Positions 45,006 through 53,738 of a DNA stretch of 64,000 nt are shown here, one piece after another. The stretch covers positions 62,001 through 126,000 of the forward strand of contig JAFAER010000005.1 in assembly GCA_023423895.1 (NCBI GenBank). Reading direction: 5' to 3'. Within the stretch, counting starts at the first letter, position 1; every line of letters begins with the position of its first letter. This stretch comes from Pseudomonadota bacterium (GTDB lineage Bacteria > Myxococcota_A > Polyangia > Polyangiales > Polyangiaceae). The notes beneath the pieces were generated by a model, which searched no databases, was not told the origin of the DNA, and was given only the letters and a program-made list of their open reading frames with translations. The position numbers and the translations under genes are program-made.

Positions 45006-46105
45006 TCGTGGTCCCCGACATGACGGCGATGACGGCGACCTGGCGCAAGCGCGGGGCAGACCGTGCCTTCGATGCCGTGCTCGAGAGCCTTCGCTGGATG
45101 GTCGCGCATCATCCGGCGGGCGATCCCGAGCGGCACGGCATCGAGGTCATCAAACACGTGTCGTATCTGCCCAGCGGTGATGCCGACCACACGCTCGACG
45201 TCTACGTCCCGCGACGCCGCGCCGGCACGCTGTTGCCCGCGGTGCTCTACATCCACGGCGGGAGCTTCCGCAACCTGTCGAAGGAGCACCTGTGGTTCGC
45301 CGCGCTGACGTTCGCGCGTCGCGGATATGTCGTCTTCAACCTCGAATATCGTCGCGGCGGCGCACATCGCTATCCAACCGCGCTCGCAGACGTGTGCGCA
45401 GCAGCGGTCTGGACGAAGGAACACGGAGCACGTTTCGGCGCCGACATGAATCGCCTCGTCGTCGCCGGCGAGTCGGCCGGAGCGAACCTCGCCATGGCAC
45501 TGGCGGTGGCGTGCTCGTATCGTCGCGACGAGCCGTGGGCACGGAGCGTCTGGAATGCGTCGGTGACGCCGCAAGCAGTGGCGCTCGGCTGCGGGATCTT
45601 CCAGGTCAGCGAGCCGGAGCGGTTCAGGCCGGAGGGACGTCTCGGGCCATGGATCTCGGAGTGCATCCGCGACGTCGCGCACAACTATTTGCCCGACCCA
45701 GCGGCCGCGCCAGGTGTGTACCCACTCGCCGACCCGCTCCTCGTCATCGAAGGAGCTGCAGCCCCCGACCGCCCGCTCCCTCCCTTCTTTCTCGGCGTCG
45801 GCGATCGCGATCCCCTCCGCGAAGACACGGAGCGCTTCGCACGCGCGCTCGCACGTCTAGGCGTGAACCACGAGTCGAAGCGTTATGCCGGCGGGGTGCA
45901 CGGCTTTCACGTCCTCTTGCCCTGGACGCGGCTGGCGCGCGCGCTCTGGGAAGATCAGTTCCAGTTCCTCGAACGCACGCTCGCGTGCTCGCGACCATGT
46001 TCGCGACGAGTGGATGGCCGAGCTCGAAGCGACGTCACGGCGCCACCTCCATCGGAGACACGCCTCGCTGCCCCGAGCGCGCTCAGCGCGGGACCGAGAC
46101 CTTGA
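45002..46105 (+). CDS. Alpha/beta hydrolase, HSL-type esterase
   Basis: 367 residues from a GTG at 45002 overlapping the radical SAM stop by four bases. The HGGS oxyanion motif is at 85-88 and the nucleophile elbow GESAG at 156-160 with Ser158. Asp270 (DRDPL) and His300 (GGVHGF) complete the probable triad. This is the hormone-sensitive-lipase-like esterase group. There is no signal peptide, so cytoplasmic action is likely, perhaps removing an ester or acyl group from the product of the coupled radical SAM enzyme. The last ~35 residues are low-complexity. A 182-bp gap to operon B follows. Confidence 0.88.
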   Translation: MIVVPDMTAMTATWRKRGADRAFDAVLESLRWMVAHHPAGDPERHGIEVIKHVSYLPSGDADHTLDVYVPRRRAGTLLPAVLYIHGGSFRNLSKEHLWFAALTFARRGYVVFNLEYRRGGAHRYPTALADVCAAAVWTKEHGARFGADMNRLVVAGESAGANLAMALAVACSYRRDEPWARSVWNASVTPQAVALGCGIFQVSEPERFRPEGRLGPWISECIRDVAHNYLPDPAAAPGVYPLADPLLVIEGAAAPDRPLPPFFLGVGDRDPLREDTERFARALARLGVNHESKRYAGGVHGFHVLLPWTRLARALWEDQFQFLERTLACSRPCSRRVDGRARSDVTAPPPSETRLAAPSALSAGPRP

Positions 46106-46205
46106 CGGCGTTCACCGGGCGAAGCCGCTCGGTAGGGCGAGCAGCGGCTGGTTCCACGCGAGCTCGAGCCCGATCCGACGCCGAAGACGAGCACCGGCGG
46201 ACTTG

Positions 46206-46230
46206 GGAACGAAGTTTCTCCAAGGCCGTC
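46206..46230 (+). promoter_or_regulatory. Candidate ECF promoter of operon B
   Basis: GGAAC (46206-46210) and CGTC (46227-46230) with a 16-bp spacer resemble a generic ECF -35/-10 pair, about 57 bp before the Cys-rich gene start. A matching pair was not found before operon A, so this is weak. Confidence 0.25.
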
Positions 46231-46287
46231 GACGAAATCGTCCTATCGAGGTGATCAGAACTCCGGGCAGCTCGATACTTAACCCGC

Positions 46288-47397
46288 ATGCAGGCTCTTC
46301 TGGTGGGCCGGCGTGCGCTCGTCCTCGGCGCGGCCGGGATCTCGTTCGTCCTCATCGCCGCCGGGTGCGAGGGCGGGCGCGAGGTCCTCGCCACCGAGGA
46401 CGCCGGGCAGCCGCCGGAGACGTTCGCGACCTCGGAGGCAGGCGCGCCCGATGCCGCTCTGCGGGGACTCTGCGCCACGAACGAGTGCCCCGCGAATCGG
46501 GCGACCTGCGTGGACAGCCCGTTCCCTTGCGCCGTCGATCTGACGAGCGACGACGACAACTGCGGCGCATGCGGAGCTCATTGCCCGAACCTTCCGCTCC
46601 TCCACGCCCGGACGCGTTGCATCGAGGGCGAGTGCAAGCTCGGTTGCGACATCTTCAGCAGCGACTGCAACGGTCTGCCCGAGGACGGCTGCGAGACCGA
46701 CCTCTGGAGCGACTCCGCGAACTGCGGCGCATGCGGGAACGCATGCCCGGGCAATTTCGTCTGCCACGAGGCGAAGTGCATTTGCCCGATCTACGAGAGC
46801 TGCGGCGCATGCGGGAACATCTGTCCGCCCGATACCGAGGAGCCCTTCCCGCCGGAGTGGAACGCCACGCGCGCATGCGTGAACGGCGAGTGCAACAAAC
46901 CCATGTGCGACGGGTTGTGGCGCGACTGCAACCAGGACTTCGGCGCCCCCGGCTCCGACGGCTGTGAGACCGACGTCGGCTCCGACGACCAAAACTGCGG
47001 ACAATGCGGAAAGACGTGCGCCGCGGGGGAGATCTGCGCGGAGGGCGTTTGCGTCTGCATGTGCGGCGCGTCTTGTTTCGATCTCGAGACCGATCCCGAC
47101 AACTGCGGCGGCTGCTTCCTCGCATGCCCGGGAGATCGGCGATCGATCAATCCACAGCAAGGCATCTTCAGCGATCCGGATCCGGCTCACGGTCGACCGG
47201 TATGCGACAAAGGTATTTGCGACTACCGCTGCTCGCCCAACTGGGGTGATTGCGACGGCAACATCGGCAATGGGTGCGAGACGGATCTCCGGATCGACCC
47301 GAGCAACTGCGGCGGGTGCGGGATCCGCTGCACCGGCGTCGAGGGGCAAGCATGCATCGACGGTGTGTGCGCGACGAAAGACTGTCCGATCCAATGA
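46288..47397 (+). CDS. Cys-rich repeat lipoprotein, operon B gene 1
   Basis: The 369-residue counterpart of the minus-strand gene at 39594. Signal peptide with core GAAGISFVLIAAGC, an Ala/Asp linker, then about 40 Cys in repeats such as DCNGLPEDGCETDLW.DSANCGACGNACPGNF, NCGQCGKTCAAGE and NCGGCGIRCTGVEGQACIDGVC. The last of these nearly repeats the last unit of the operon A protein (NCGGCGIVCDAVAGQACVRGRC). It is the first gene of operon B, and its stop overlaps the next start (ATGA at 47394-47397). Confidence 0.9.
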   Translation: MQALLVGRRALVLGAAGISFVLIAAGCEGGREVLATEDAGQPPETFATSEAGAPDAALRGLCATNECPANRATCVDSPFPCAVDLTSDDDNCGACGAHCPNLPLLHARTRCIEGECKLGCDIFSSDCNGLPEDGCETDLWSDSANCGACGNACPGNFVCHEAKCICPIYESCGACGNICPPDTEEPFPPEWNATRACVNGECNKPMCDGLWRDCNQDFGAPGSDGCETDVGSDDQNCGQCGKTCAAGEICAEGVCVCMCGASCFDLETDPDNCGGCFLACPGDRRSINPQQGIFSDPDPAHGRPVCDKGICDYRCSPNWGDCDGNIGNGCETDLRIDPSNCGGCGIRCTGVEGQACIDGVCATKDCPIQ

Positions 47398-48671
47398 TGC
47401 CGCACGAGCAAAACAAGAGCTGTTCGAGCCGCGGCTCGGGACGAACGAGCCGCGCAGGCGTCGAGCGAGCTCGATGGCTGGTGGTGGGATTCACGCTTTT
47501 CGCCGTGACCGCGGGTGTGGTCGCCTGCGCCGACGACGCCTCCGATCCGCCTCTGCGTGACGACGTCGACGCCGGGGCCGACGGAGGCTCGGACGCGGCG
47601 ACCGACGACGCCAACGGCGATGCGACGTCCTCCATCGACGCGGGCCCGTGCAGCGACGCTGGGCTCTGCATCACGCCGGTGCCGATTGACGACACCATCG
47701 GCCTCACGTCGATGTGGGGATCGAGCGCGACCGACATCTGGGCGGTCGGCACTCGAGGCACGGTCCTCCACTACGACGGGGCGACGTGGGCCAGAGGCGC
47801 CACGGTCGTGCAGGAAGGAGCCGCGCCCTACACGCTCCGAAGCGTCTGGGCAGGGCGCAGCGACGACGTATGGATGGTCGACGGGCTCAATCTCTGGCAC
47901 GGCACGGGGTGGGCCGGTCCAGACGCGACCTCGTGGAGCCTCCACGCCTTCGCGGAATACGAGCCTTCGCCGATGGCGGTCCGCGGCTTCGGCGAGCACG
48001 CCTGGCTCGCGCGGCGCCCCATCCTCGGAAGCTTCGGAGAGCGGCTCGTGAAGATCGAGGGCTGGGCCGACACGGGCCCGGGCCCGACGGAAGGCATTGG
48101 CGAGATCCTGCCATTCCCCGAGATCGTCCTCGACGTGGTCATGCCGACGGCCGCAGACGAAGCCTGGGCGGTGGGCTCCCAGTTCGTCCTCGACGTGAGC
48201 GATCCGAGCGCCGTCACGAGCCTCTTCATCAGCCGCGTCTTCCGCGCGACGAAGCCGACGAGCGACGGCGGCGACCCGCCGGCTTGGGAGCTCGAGGAGC
48301 ATGATCCGCTGACGACCAATCAGATCTTCGCGCTGTGGGCCGACACGGGAGCCGTGTGGCTTGCAGGCGAGCACGGAACGATCCGGCGGTCGAAGCGGAG
48401 CGCGATCGCGACCCGTGCCTTCGAGATCCTGCGCGTCCCGGTCGATGCCGATCTCCACGGAGTGTTCGGCTTCGGGCCGGACGACGTGTGGTTCGTCGGC
48501 GATGCGAGCACCGTCCTCCACTGGGACGGCACGACGCTGACGAAGCTCGCGACCCCGTTCGACTCCGCCTCCAAGAAGCCGCGCCTCTTCGCCGTGTGGG
48601 GCAGCGCACCGAACGACGTCTGGATCGCCGGCGACGGCACGATCCTCCACTACCAGGAGACCTCACCATGA
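47394..48671 (+). CDS. Propeller-like lipoprotein, operon B gene 2
   Basis: 425 residues from ATG 47394, coupled to the preceding gene. Lipobox GVVAC lies near residue 45 after an Arg-rich n-region, so the n-region is long; a later start is possible but none is better placed. The Asp/Ala linker ends CSDAGLCITPVPID. Blades include SSATDIWAVGTRGTVLHYDG, RSDDVWMVDGLNLWHG, GAVWLAGEHGTIRRS, GPDDVWFVGDASTVLHWDG and APNDVWIAGDGTILHY. It is the equivalent of the gene at 38383 in operon A. Function unknown; the lipid anchor suggests an outer-membrane or surface location. Confidence 0.88.
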   Translation: MMPHEQNKSCSSRGSGRTSRAGVERARWLVVGFTLFAVTAGVVACADDASDPPLRDDVDAGADGGSDAATDDANGDATSSIDAGPCSDAGLCITPVPIDDTIGLTSMWGSSATDIWAVGTRGTVLHYDGATWARGATVVQEGAAPYTLRSVWAGRSDDVWMVDGLNLWHGTGWAGPDATSWSLHAFAEYEPSPMAVRGFGEHAWLARRPILGSFGERLVKIEGWADTGPGPTEGIGEILPFPEIVLDVVMPTAADEAWAVGSQFVLDVSDPSAVTSLFISRVFRATKPTSDGGDPPAWELEEHDPLTTNQIFALWADTGAVWLAGEHGTIRRSKRSAIATRAFEILRVPVDADLHGVFGFGPDDVWFVGDASTVLHWDGTTLTKLATPFDSASKKPRLFAVWGSAPNDVWIAGDGTILHYQETSP

Positions 48672-49945
48672 ACCGCGCGGCACCTCGTGCTGGATGGCTC
48701 GCGCTCACCGCGGCGTCAGCGGTCGTCGTGTTCGCCGCGTGCGCCGAATCGGACCTCGCGGCGAGCCCGGAGACGGACGCCGGCACCGATGCACCCCCGC
48801 TCGACAGCTCGACGCAGGACAGCGGAGCCGTCCCCGACGACGCACCAAACGCACCCGAGACCTGCAGCGAAGGCGGATTCTGCCCAGTCCCGTTGCCGGT
48901 GAAGACGCCGCTCCTGGGCATCTCGGCAGCGTCGTCCGACGACGCCTGGGCGATTGGCAAAGACGTCGTCCTCCACTGGGACGGAGATTCCTGGGTACAG
49001 GTCTATCACCACTCCGAATACACGAACGACGATCCTGGAGCGACGTTCCAGGGCGTGTGGGTTGCCGGTCACGACGACGTCTGGATCGTCGGGACGACCG
49101 CAGTGCTCCGCTATTCGGCGATCGACGCGACGAGCCCTCCGACGTTCCGGCTCACGCCTTCTGCCGGCTTCGGCGGCGCGGCGGGCGTCAGTCTGTTCCC
49201 GACGAAGGACGGGCTCTGGCGCCTCGGGATGAGCGGTATCGAGTCGTACAGCGATGACGGCGCCGGAGGTCTGACGATGACCGAGCTGCCGCTCCCGCCG
49301 CTCGAGCCGTTCAGCATCTGGGGATTTGCTCCCGACGACATCTGGGTCGGCGGGCAGGTATGCCCGGACGGGGAGGAATGTTTCCCTTGGATGCCGGAGA
49401 CGTACCGAGGGGCGATTGCCCACTATGACGGGGCGGATTGGTCCGTCGAGGTCCTCGACTACGGTCGGCGCGTCTCCGCGATCACGGGATTCACCGCGAC
49501 GAGCTCGGCCCATCAGCTCTGGGTTTGGACGGGCTTCTCGCGCGAGGATGCGCTCCCGACGAAGTCCGCGCTCGCCCTCCACGCTCCGCAAGTGGACGGC
49601 AGCATCGGCACGCCCCTCTTCTCGCAGTCGCTGATCACCGACGGGACCGGGGTATCGGACGACGGGATGAGCGCGCCGATGTGGTGCAGCCGGATCATCG
49701 GCTCGATCGTCTCGCCGAACACGTCATGGTTCACGAACGGCTGCCTCGTCTACCGCTGGAACGGTACGGGGCTCGAGCTGGTGCGCTCCGCCATCGGCGG
49801 GCTTCCGCCGGGCAAGGTGAACGGGATCTGGGCCGCGAGCGCCGATGACGTTTGGCTCGTCGGCGAGTCGCTCCCGAAAGGCGCGAAGACGCCGCCTTCG
49901 GGATTCGCCTTGCGGCGGACTCGAGCGGACGGAGGACGGCAGTGA
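48668..49945 (+). CDS. Propeller-like lipoprotein, operon B gene 3
   Basis: 425 residues from ATG 48668 (ATGA overlap with the gene before). Lipobox VFAAC near residue 25, Asp/Ser/Pro linker, then CSEGGFCPVPLPV, very like the CTDSGFCVTPLP segment in the third gene of operon A. Blades: SSDDAWAIGKDVVLHWDG, GHDDVWIVGTTAVLRY, APDDIWVGGQVC and SADDVWLVGESLP. Cys pairs occur in loops. It is followed by the RCC1-like gene through a GTGA overlap. The open frame continues upstream but the coupled ATG with its signal peptide is clearly the start. Confidence 0.88.
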   Translation: MNRAAPRAGWLALTAASAVVVFAACAESDLAASPETDAGTDAPPLDSSTQDSGAVPDDAPNAPETCSEGGFCPVPLPVKTPLLGISAASSDDAWAIGKDVVLHWDGDSWVQVYHHSEYTNDDPGATFQGVWVAGHDDVWIVGTTAVLRYSAIDATSPPTFRLTPSAGFGGAAGVSLFPTKDGLWRLGMSGIESYSDDGAGGLTMTELPLPPLEPFSIWGFAPDDIWVGGQVCPDGEECFPWMPETYRGAIAHYDGADWSVEVLDYGRRVSAITGFTATSSAHQLWVWTGFSREDALPTKSALALHAPQVDGSIGTPLFSQSLITDGTGVSDDGMSAPMWCSRIIGSIVSPNTSWFTNGCLVYRWNGTGLELVRSAIGGLPPGKVNGIWAASADDVWLVGESLPKGAKTPPSGFALRRTRADGGRQ

Positions 49946-51282
49946 ACGCGCGTCGCATCGTCACTGGAGCGCTTGGCGTCGTTCCGCTCGCGATCGTCGG
50001 CGTGGTCCTCCAGTCCTGCACGTCGACGGTCGTCGATTCCCCGATCGACGTGTCGGACGCGGGGCAAGACGTCGGACCCATCGTCGACGCGGGGATCGAC
50101 ACGTCCACCGTCGACGCGCCCGCAACGGACGCCGGACCGCCGCGACCGCGTGACGTCGTCTGCGCGGGAGATCCCTGCTACGTCGCGGTGAGCGGCAATG
50201 GCGGCCGTCACTTCTGCGGCCTTCTCCAGGACGGGACGGTTCGCTGCTGGGGTCGCGACTCGATGGAGCCAGGAGTCCGTTCGGACGCCGGCGACGACAT
50301 CCCCGGTGACGGCGCCCTCGGCCGTGGCGGCTACACCTCGCGTCTCGAAGGCGCGAAGCCCGCAGCCGTCCCAGGGCTGGCGAACGTCACCCGCATCAGC
50401 GTCGGATCGAGCTTCGGGACGTGCGCCCGCAACGCTGACGGCGCGGTGTACTGCTGGGGCAAGAACGACACCGGGCAGCTCGGTCGACCACCGAGCGAGG
50501 AACGTTTGCTCGTACCGACGCGCGTCGAGGGCCTGCCGTCCGTCGACGAGATCGCGCTCGGCGAGGGGCTCGCGTGCGCGATCGGCTCGGCCGACCGGGC
50601 ACTCTATTGCTGGGGACAATGGACCGCCGGCCTGGGAATCGAAGGCGCCCCTGGTGACACGATCGGCCCGCAGCGGATCCCGACGTTCCGGCCGCCCGTT
50701 TCGTCGGTGACGATCGCGCCGGGCGACACGATCGTCACGCTCCTCGATGATCGGCAGCTGGCGACCGTCGGGCGCCATCCCGCGGGCGAACGGTTCCTGG
50801 TCTTGCCGTCCGTCGTGCCCGCCGAGATCCCGGGCGTCGTGCTCGCGGCGCCCTTCGCGTTCGTAGGCGACGACGGTGCGTTGACGCGATGGAGCGTTCG
50901 CGCGGATACCTTCGGGCAGGAGTACATCGTGCACGACGCGGTGTATCTCGTGGGCTCGCGCTACATCGTCGACGTGAAGATCGCGAGCGCACAGCCCGGA
51001 GCCCAGGCCGGGCTTCTCCTCGCATCGGGGCGGCTCTTTCGCTGGGGTCCGAATTCGCTCGGGACGCTCGGCGTCCATCCCGACGAGCGCCGTACCTCGG
51101 CTTACCCGCTCGAGGTGAGCCAGCTCGGCGCGAACGTGGTCTCGTTCGCGACGACCGTCGAGTCGACGTGCGCGTCGCTCGTGAGCGGGAAGATCGTCTG
51201 CTTCGGCGGCAACACGTTCGGTGAGCTCGGGCGCGGAGGCGTCGACGAGAACGCGCATCCCGACGCAAAGGAGATCGAATGA
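49942..51282 (+). CDS. RCC1-repeat lipoprotein, operon B gene 4
   Basis: 446 residues from the coupled GTG 49942 (GTGA overlap). Lipobox VLQSC near residue 26, then an Asp/Ile/Val linker. RCC1-type blades: HFCGLLQDGTVRCWGRDS, GTCARNADGAVYCWGKNDTGQLGR, LACAIGSADRALYCWGQ, LLLASGRLFRWGPNSLGTLG and, last, SGKIVCFGGNTFGELGRGG. The arrangement and Cys pattern match the operon A product of 35731-37092, whose last blade reads SGKVYCWGSNFYGQLGNG. The stop overlaps the next start (ATGA at 51279-51282). Confidence 0.9.
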   Translation: MNARRIVTGALGVVPLAIVGVVLQSCTSTVVDSPIDVSDAGQDVGPIVDAGIDTSTVDAPATDAGPPRPRDVVCAGDPCYVAVSGNGGRHFCGLLQDGTVRCWGRDSMEPGVRSDAGDDIPGDGALGRGGYTSRLEGAKPAAVPGLANVTRISVGSSFGTCARNADGAVYCWGKNDTGQLGRPPSEERLLVPTRVEGLPSVDEIALGEGLACAIGSADRALYCWGQWTAGLGIEGAPGDTIGPQRIPTFRPPVSSVTIAPGDTIVTLLDDRQLATVGRHPAGERFLVLPSVVPAEIPGVVLAAPFAFVGDDGALTRWSVRADTFGQEYIVHDAVYLVGSRYIVDVKIASAQPGAQAGLLLASGRLFRWGPNSLGTLGVHPDERRTSAYPLEVSQLGANVVSFATTVESTCASLVSGKIVCFGGNTFGELGRGGVDENAHPDAKEIE

Positions 51283-53060
51283 GGATGCGATGGCTGCAAG
51301 CGGTCCTCGGATTCGCAGCGCTCGTCAGCTCGCCGTTCGCGTGCACCGGCGATCGAGATGGGTTCGAAGAGCCGCTGGAGACCAACTTTCCAGAGGCCGG
51401 CGCCGACACGTCCGGACCGGAGTGTGCGGGCAAGGTCATTTGCTCGCGCGACCTTCGAACCGTGGTCGACGCGTGCGACGAGAGCCGCATCGTCACGGCC
51501 TGTGCACCGGAGCAGGGCTGCGCCGACGGGCGCTGCGTCGCTGCATGCGACGCGGCGGTGAGCAGCGGCGCGTCCGTCGGATGCGAGTTCGCGACGCTTC
51601 CGCCGAGCCGGTATTGGGAGACACACGGCTCGTGCTTCGCGGCGTTCATCGCGAACAACTGGGCGACGCCGGTGCGCATCGAGGCCGAGTACCAAGGGCG
51701 CCCACTCGACGTGAAGCCTTCCGCACGCGTCGTTCGGACCTCCGGCGAGAACAGCAGCTTCGAACCGTTCGACGGCGAGCTGAAGCCGGGCGAGGTCGCG
51801 ATCCTCTACCTGGCGCAGTCGCCCGAAGCGTTGGGCACGAGGAAAGAGGACTGGGTCCGCTGTCCCGACGGCGCGACGCCCGCCATCCACGAGGATGTGA
51901 GCCTCGACGGCACCACGCGTGGGTCCTCGTTCCGGCTCACGACCTCTGCGCCGGTGAGCGCGTACAGCATCTGGCCGTTCCGCGGCGGGGACAGCTGGGT
52001 CAGCACCGCGACGCTGCTCCTCCCGACCTCCGCATGGAGCCGCGACTACCTCGTGACGACGGCAGGAGAGCGCATCCTCGAGGCGCGCACCAACCCGACG
52101 GCGCAGATCATCGCCGCGGAGGACGACACGGAGGTCACGCTCATCGGGAGCGTCGCCATCCAGCCGGGGCAGGACGTCGAGGGCTCGCCGAAGGGCGTTC
52201 CTCACACGTACCGTCTCGCACGCGGCGAGGTGCTCCAGCTCGCTCAACCCGAGGACATCACCGGCAGCCGCCTCGTGAGCAACAAGGCCGTCGCCGTCAT
52301 GGGCGGCCACGAGTGTTTCCGCCTCCCGGCGAACGTCGTCGCCTGCGATGCGGCGCAGCAGCAGCTCTTCCCCATCCGCTCTTGGGGTCACGAGCACGTC
52401 GTCGTGCCTCATCTCTCGCGGCTGTCGGAGGGCTTCGAAGAGCGCTACTTCCATCGCATCGTAGGTGCGGTCGACGGCACGCTCCTCACCTACGAGCCGG
52501 CCCGGCCGACCGATGCTCCGAAGACCCTCGCGAGCGGAGAGTCGGCAATCTTCACGACGAACGGGCCATTCGTCGTCCGGAGCCAGGACGCCGACCATCC
52601 GATCCAGGTCTTCACGTACATGAGCAGCGCCGAGTTCTCACCGGCGCGACTGTTCGACGGCGACCCGGAGTTCGCCACCGTCGTCCCCACCGAGCAGTAT
52701 CTCGATCACTACTCGTTCTTCGTCGACCTGAACTACCGCAACTCGCATCTCGTGGTCGTGCGAGCACGGCCGGACGGGCGCGAGTTCGAGCCGGTCACGC
52801 TCGACTGCGGCGGCGCTCTCGAGGGTTGGAAGCCCGTCGGCTCGCAGGGCAAGTACGAGTACGTCCACGTCCCGCTCGAGTCCGCCTCGGTCCATCAGAA
52901 GGTGGGCACCGGAACCTGCGGTCCAGGCCGGCGGGAGATGGACAGCCGCGGTCCGTTCAGCGTGGCGGTGTGGGGCACCGACGCCTACACGAGCTACTCC
53001 TATCCAGGCGGCGCGGCGATCCGCACGATCAACGACGTCCCTCCGCCGGTCGTACGGTGA
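51279..53060 (+). CDS. IgGFc-binding-like lipoprotein, operon B gene 5
   Basis: A 593-residue exported protein starting at a coupled ATG, with a hydrophobic signal (WLQAVLGFAALVSSPFAC). A Cys-rich block (CAGKVICSRDLRTVVDAC...CAPEQGCADGRCVAAC) is followed by the family blocks: AAEDDTEVTLIGSV, LARGEVLQLAQPEDITGS, GGHECFRLP, DPEFATVVPTEQYLDHYSFF and NYRNSHLVVVRARP, ending GPFSVAVWGTDAYTSYSYPGG. It is shorter and more diverged than the pair formed by 33932-35734 and 2-484, so operon B is not the most recent copy. The sigma gene of triad B starts 3 bp after its stop. Confidence 0.9.
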   Translation: MRMRWLQAVLGFAALVSSPFACTGDRDGFEEPLETNFPEAGADTSGPECAGKVICSRDLRTVVDACDESRIVTACAPEQGCADGRCVAACDAAVSSGASVGCEFATLPPSRYWETHGSCFAAFIANNWATPVRIEAEYQGRPLDVKPSARVVRTSGENSSFEPFDGELKPGEVAILYLAQSPEALGTRKEDWVRCPDGATPAIHEDVSLDGTTRGSSFRLTTSAPVSAYSIWPFRGGDSWVSTATLLLPTSAWSRDYLVTTAGERILEARTNPTAQIIAAEDDTEVTLIGSVAIQPGQDVEGSPKGVPHTYRLARGEVLQLAQPEDITGSRLVSNKAVAVMGGHECFRLPANVVACDAAQQQLFPIRSWGHEHVVVPHLSRLSEGFEERYFHRIVGAVDGTLLTYEPARPTDAPKTLASGESAIFTTNGPFVVRSQDADHPIQVFTYMSSAEFSPARLFDGDPEFATVVPTEQYLDHYSFFVDLNYRNSHLVVVRARPDGREFEPVTLDCGGALEGWKPVGSQGKYEYVHVPLESASVHQKVGTGTCGPGRREMDSRGPFSVAVWGTDAYTSYSYPGGAAIRTINDVPPPVVR

Positions 53061-53063
53061 ACC

Positions 53064-53738
53064 GTGACCGCGTCGCATAGCAGGCTCGACGCCTTCGCGT
53101 CCGTGTTCGAGACGAGCCCGAGCGAGCCGCAAGATCTCGTCGCGCGGGCGGCCGCGGGCGATGCCCAGGCCACACGGTTGCTCGTCGAGACGTTGATGCC
53201 GGACGCGTACCGGGTCGCCGTGACGGTGCTCGGTCCGAAACATCCCGACCTCGAGGACGCCGTGCAACTGGGCGTGGTCGCCGTGATGAAGCAGCTCGCG
53301 GCGTTTCGCGGAGAGTCGAGCTTTCGGGGCTTCGCCATGCTGATCGTGTCGAGAACGGCGACCGCCGTACGTCGCAAACGGAAGCGAGGCGCAGAGCTCA
53401 CCGAAAAGCTCCGCGCGAGCGAGGCGCGCGACGATGCGGAGCTGCCGACCGATCCCGCGGAGCCTCCCGATCAAGGGCTCCGGCGGGTGCTCACCGAGCT
53501 GCTCGCGACGCTCCCGGACGTACAGGCCGAGACGTTCCTCCTGCGCGTCGTCCTCGAGTACGACGTCGCGGAGGTCGCCGCCGAAACCGGCGCCGCCGTG
53601 AACACGGTGCGGAGCCGCCTCCGGCTCGCGCGCGAGGCGCTGCGGCGTCGCATCGACGCGGATCCACGGCTCGCCGAGCTCCGAGCGCGCGAGCGCACGC
53701 TTGCCACCACCTCCAACGAGCGGGCCGACGATGAGTGA
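53064..53738 (+). CDS. ECF-type RNA polymerase sigma factor (triad B)
   Basis: 224 residues from a GTG only 3 bp after operon B. Region 2: QDLVARAAAGDAQATRLLVETLMPDAYRVAVTVLGP..PDLEDAVQLGVVAVMKQL, with RGESSFRGFAMLIVSRTATAVRRKRKR matching the DNA-melting and -10 recognition part. Region 4: LATLPDVQAETFLLRVVLEYDVAEVAAETGAAVNTVRSRLRLAREALRRRI. Because it follows the operon so closely it is probably co-transcribed, giving positive feedback if it drives the operon. It overlaps the anti-sigma-like gene by 8 bp. Confidence 0.9.
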   Translation: MTASHSRLDAFASVFETSPSEPQDLVARAAAGDAQATRLLVETLMPDAYRVAVTVLGPKHPDLEDAVQLGVVAVMKQLAAFRGESSFRGFAMLIVSRTATAVRRKRKRGAELTEKLRASEARDDAELPTDPAEPPDQGLRRVLTELLATLPDVQAETFLLRVVLEYDVAEVAAETGAAVNTVRSRLRLAREALRRRIDADPRLAELRARERTLATTSNERADDE

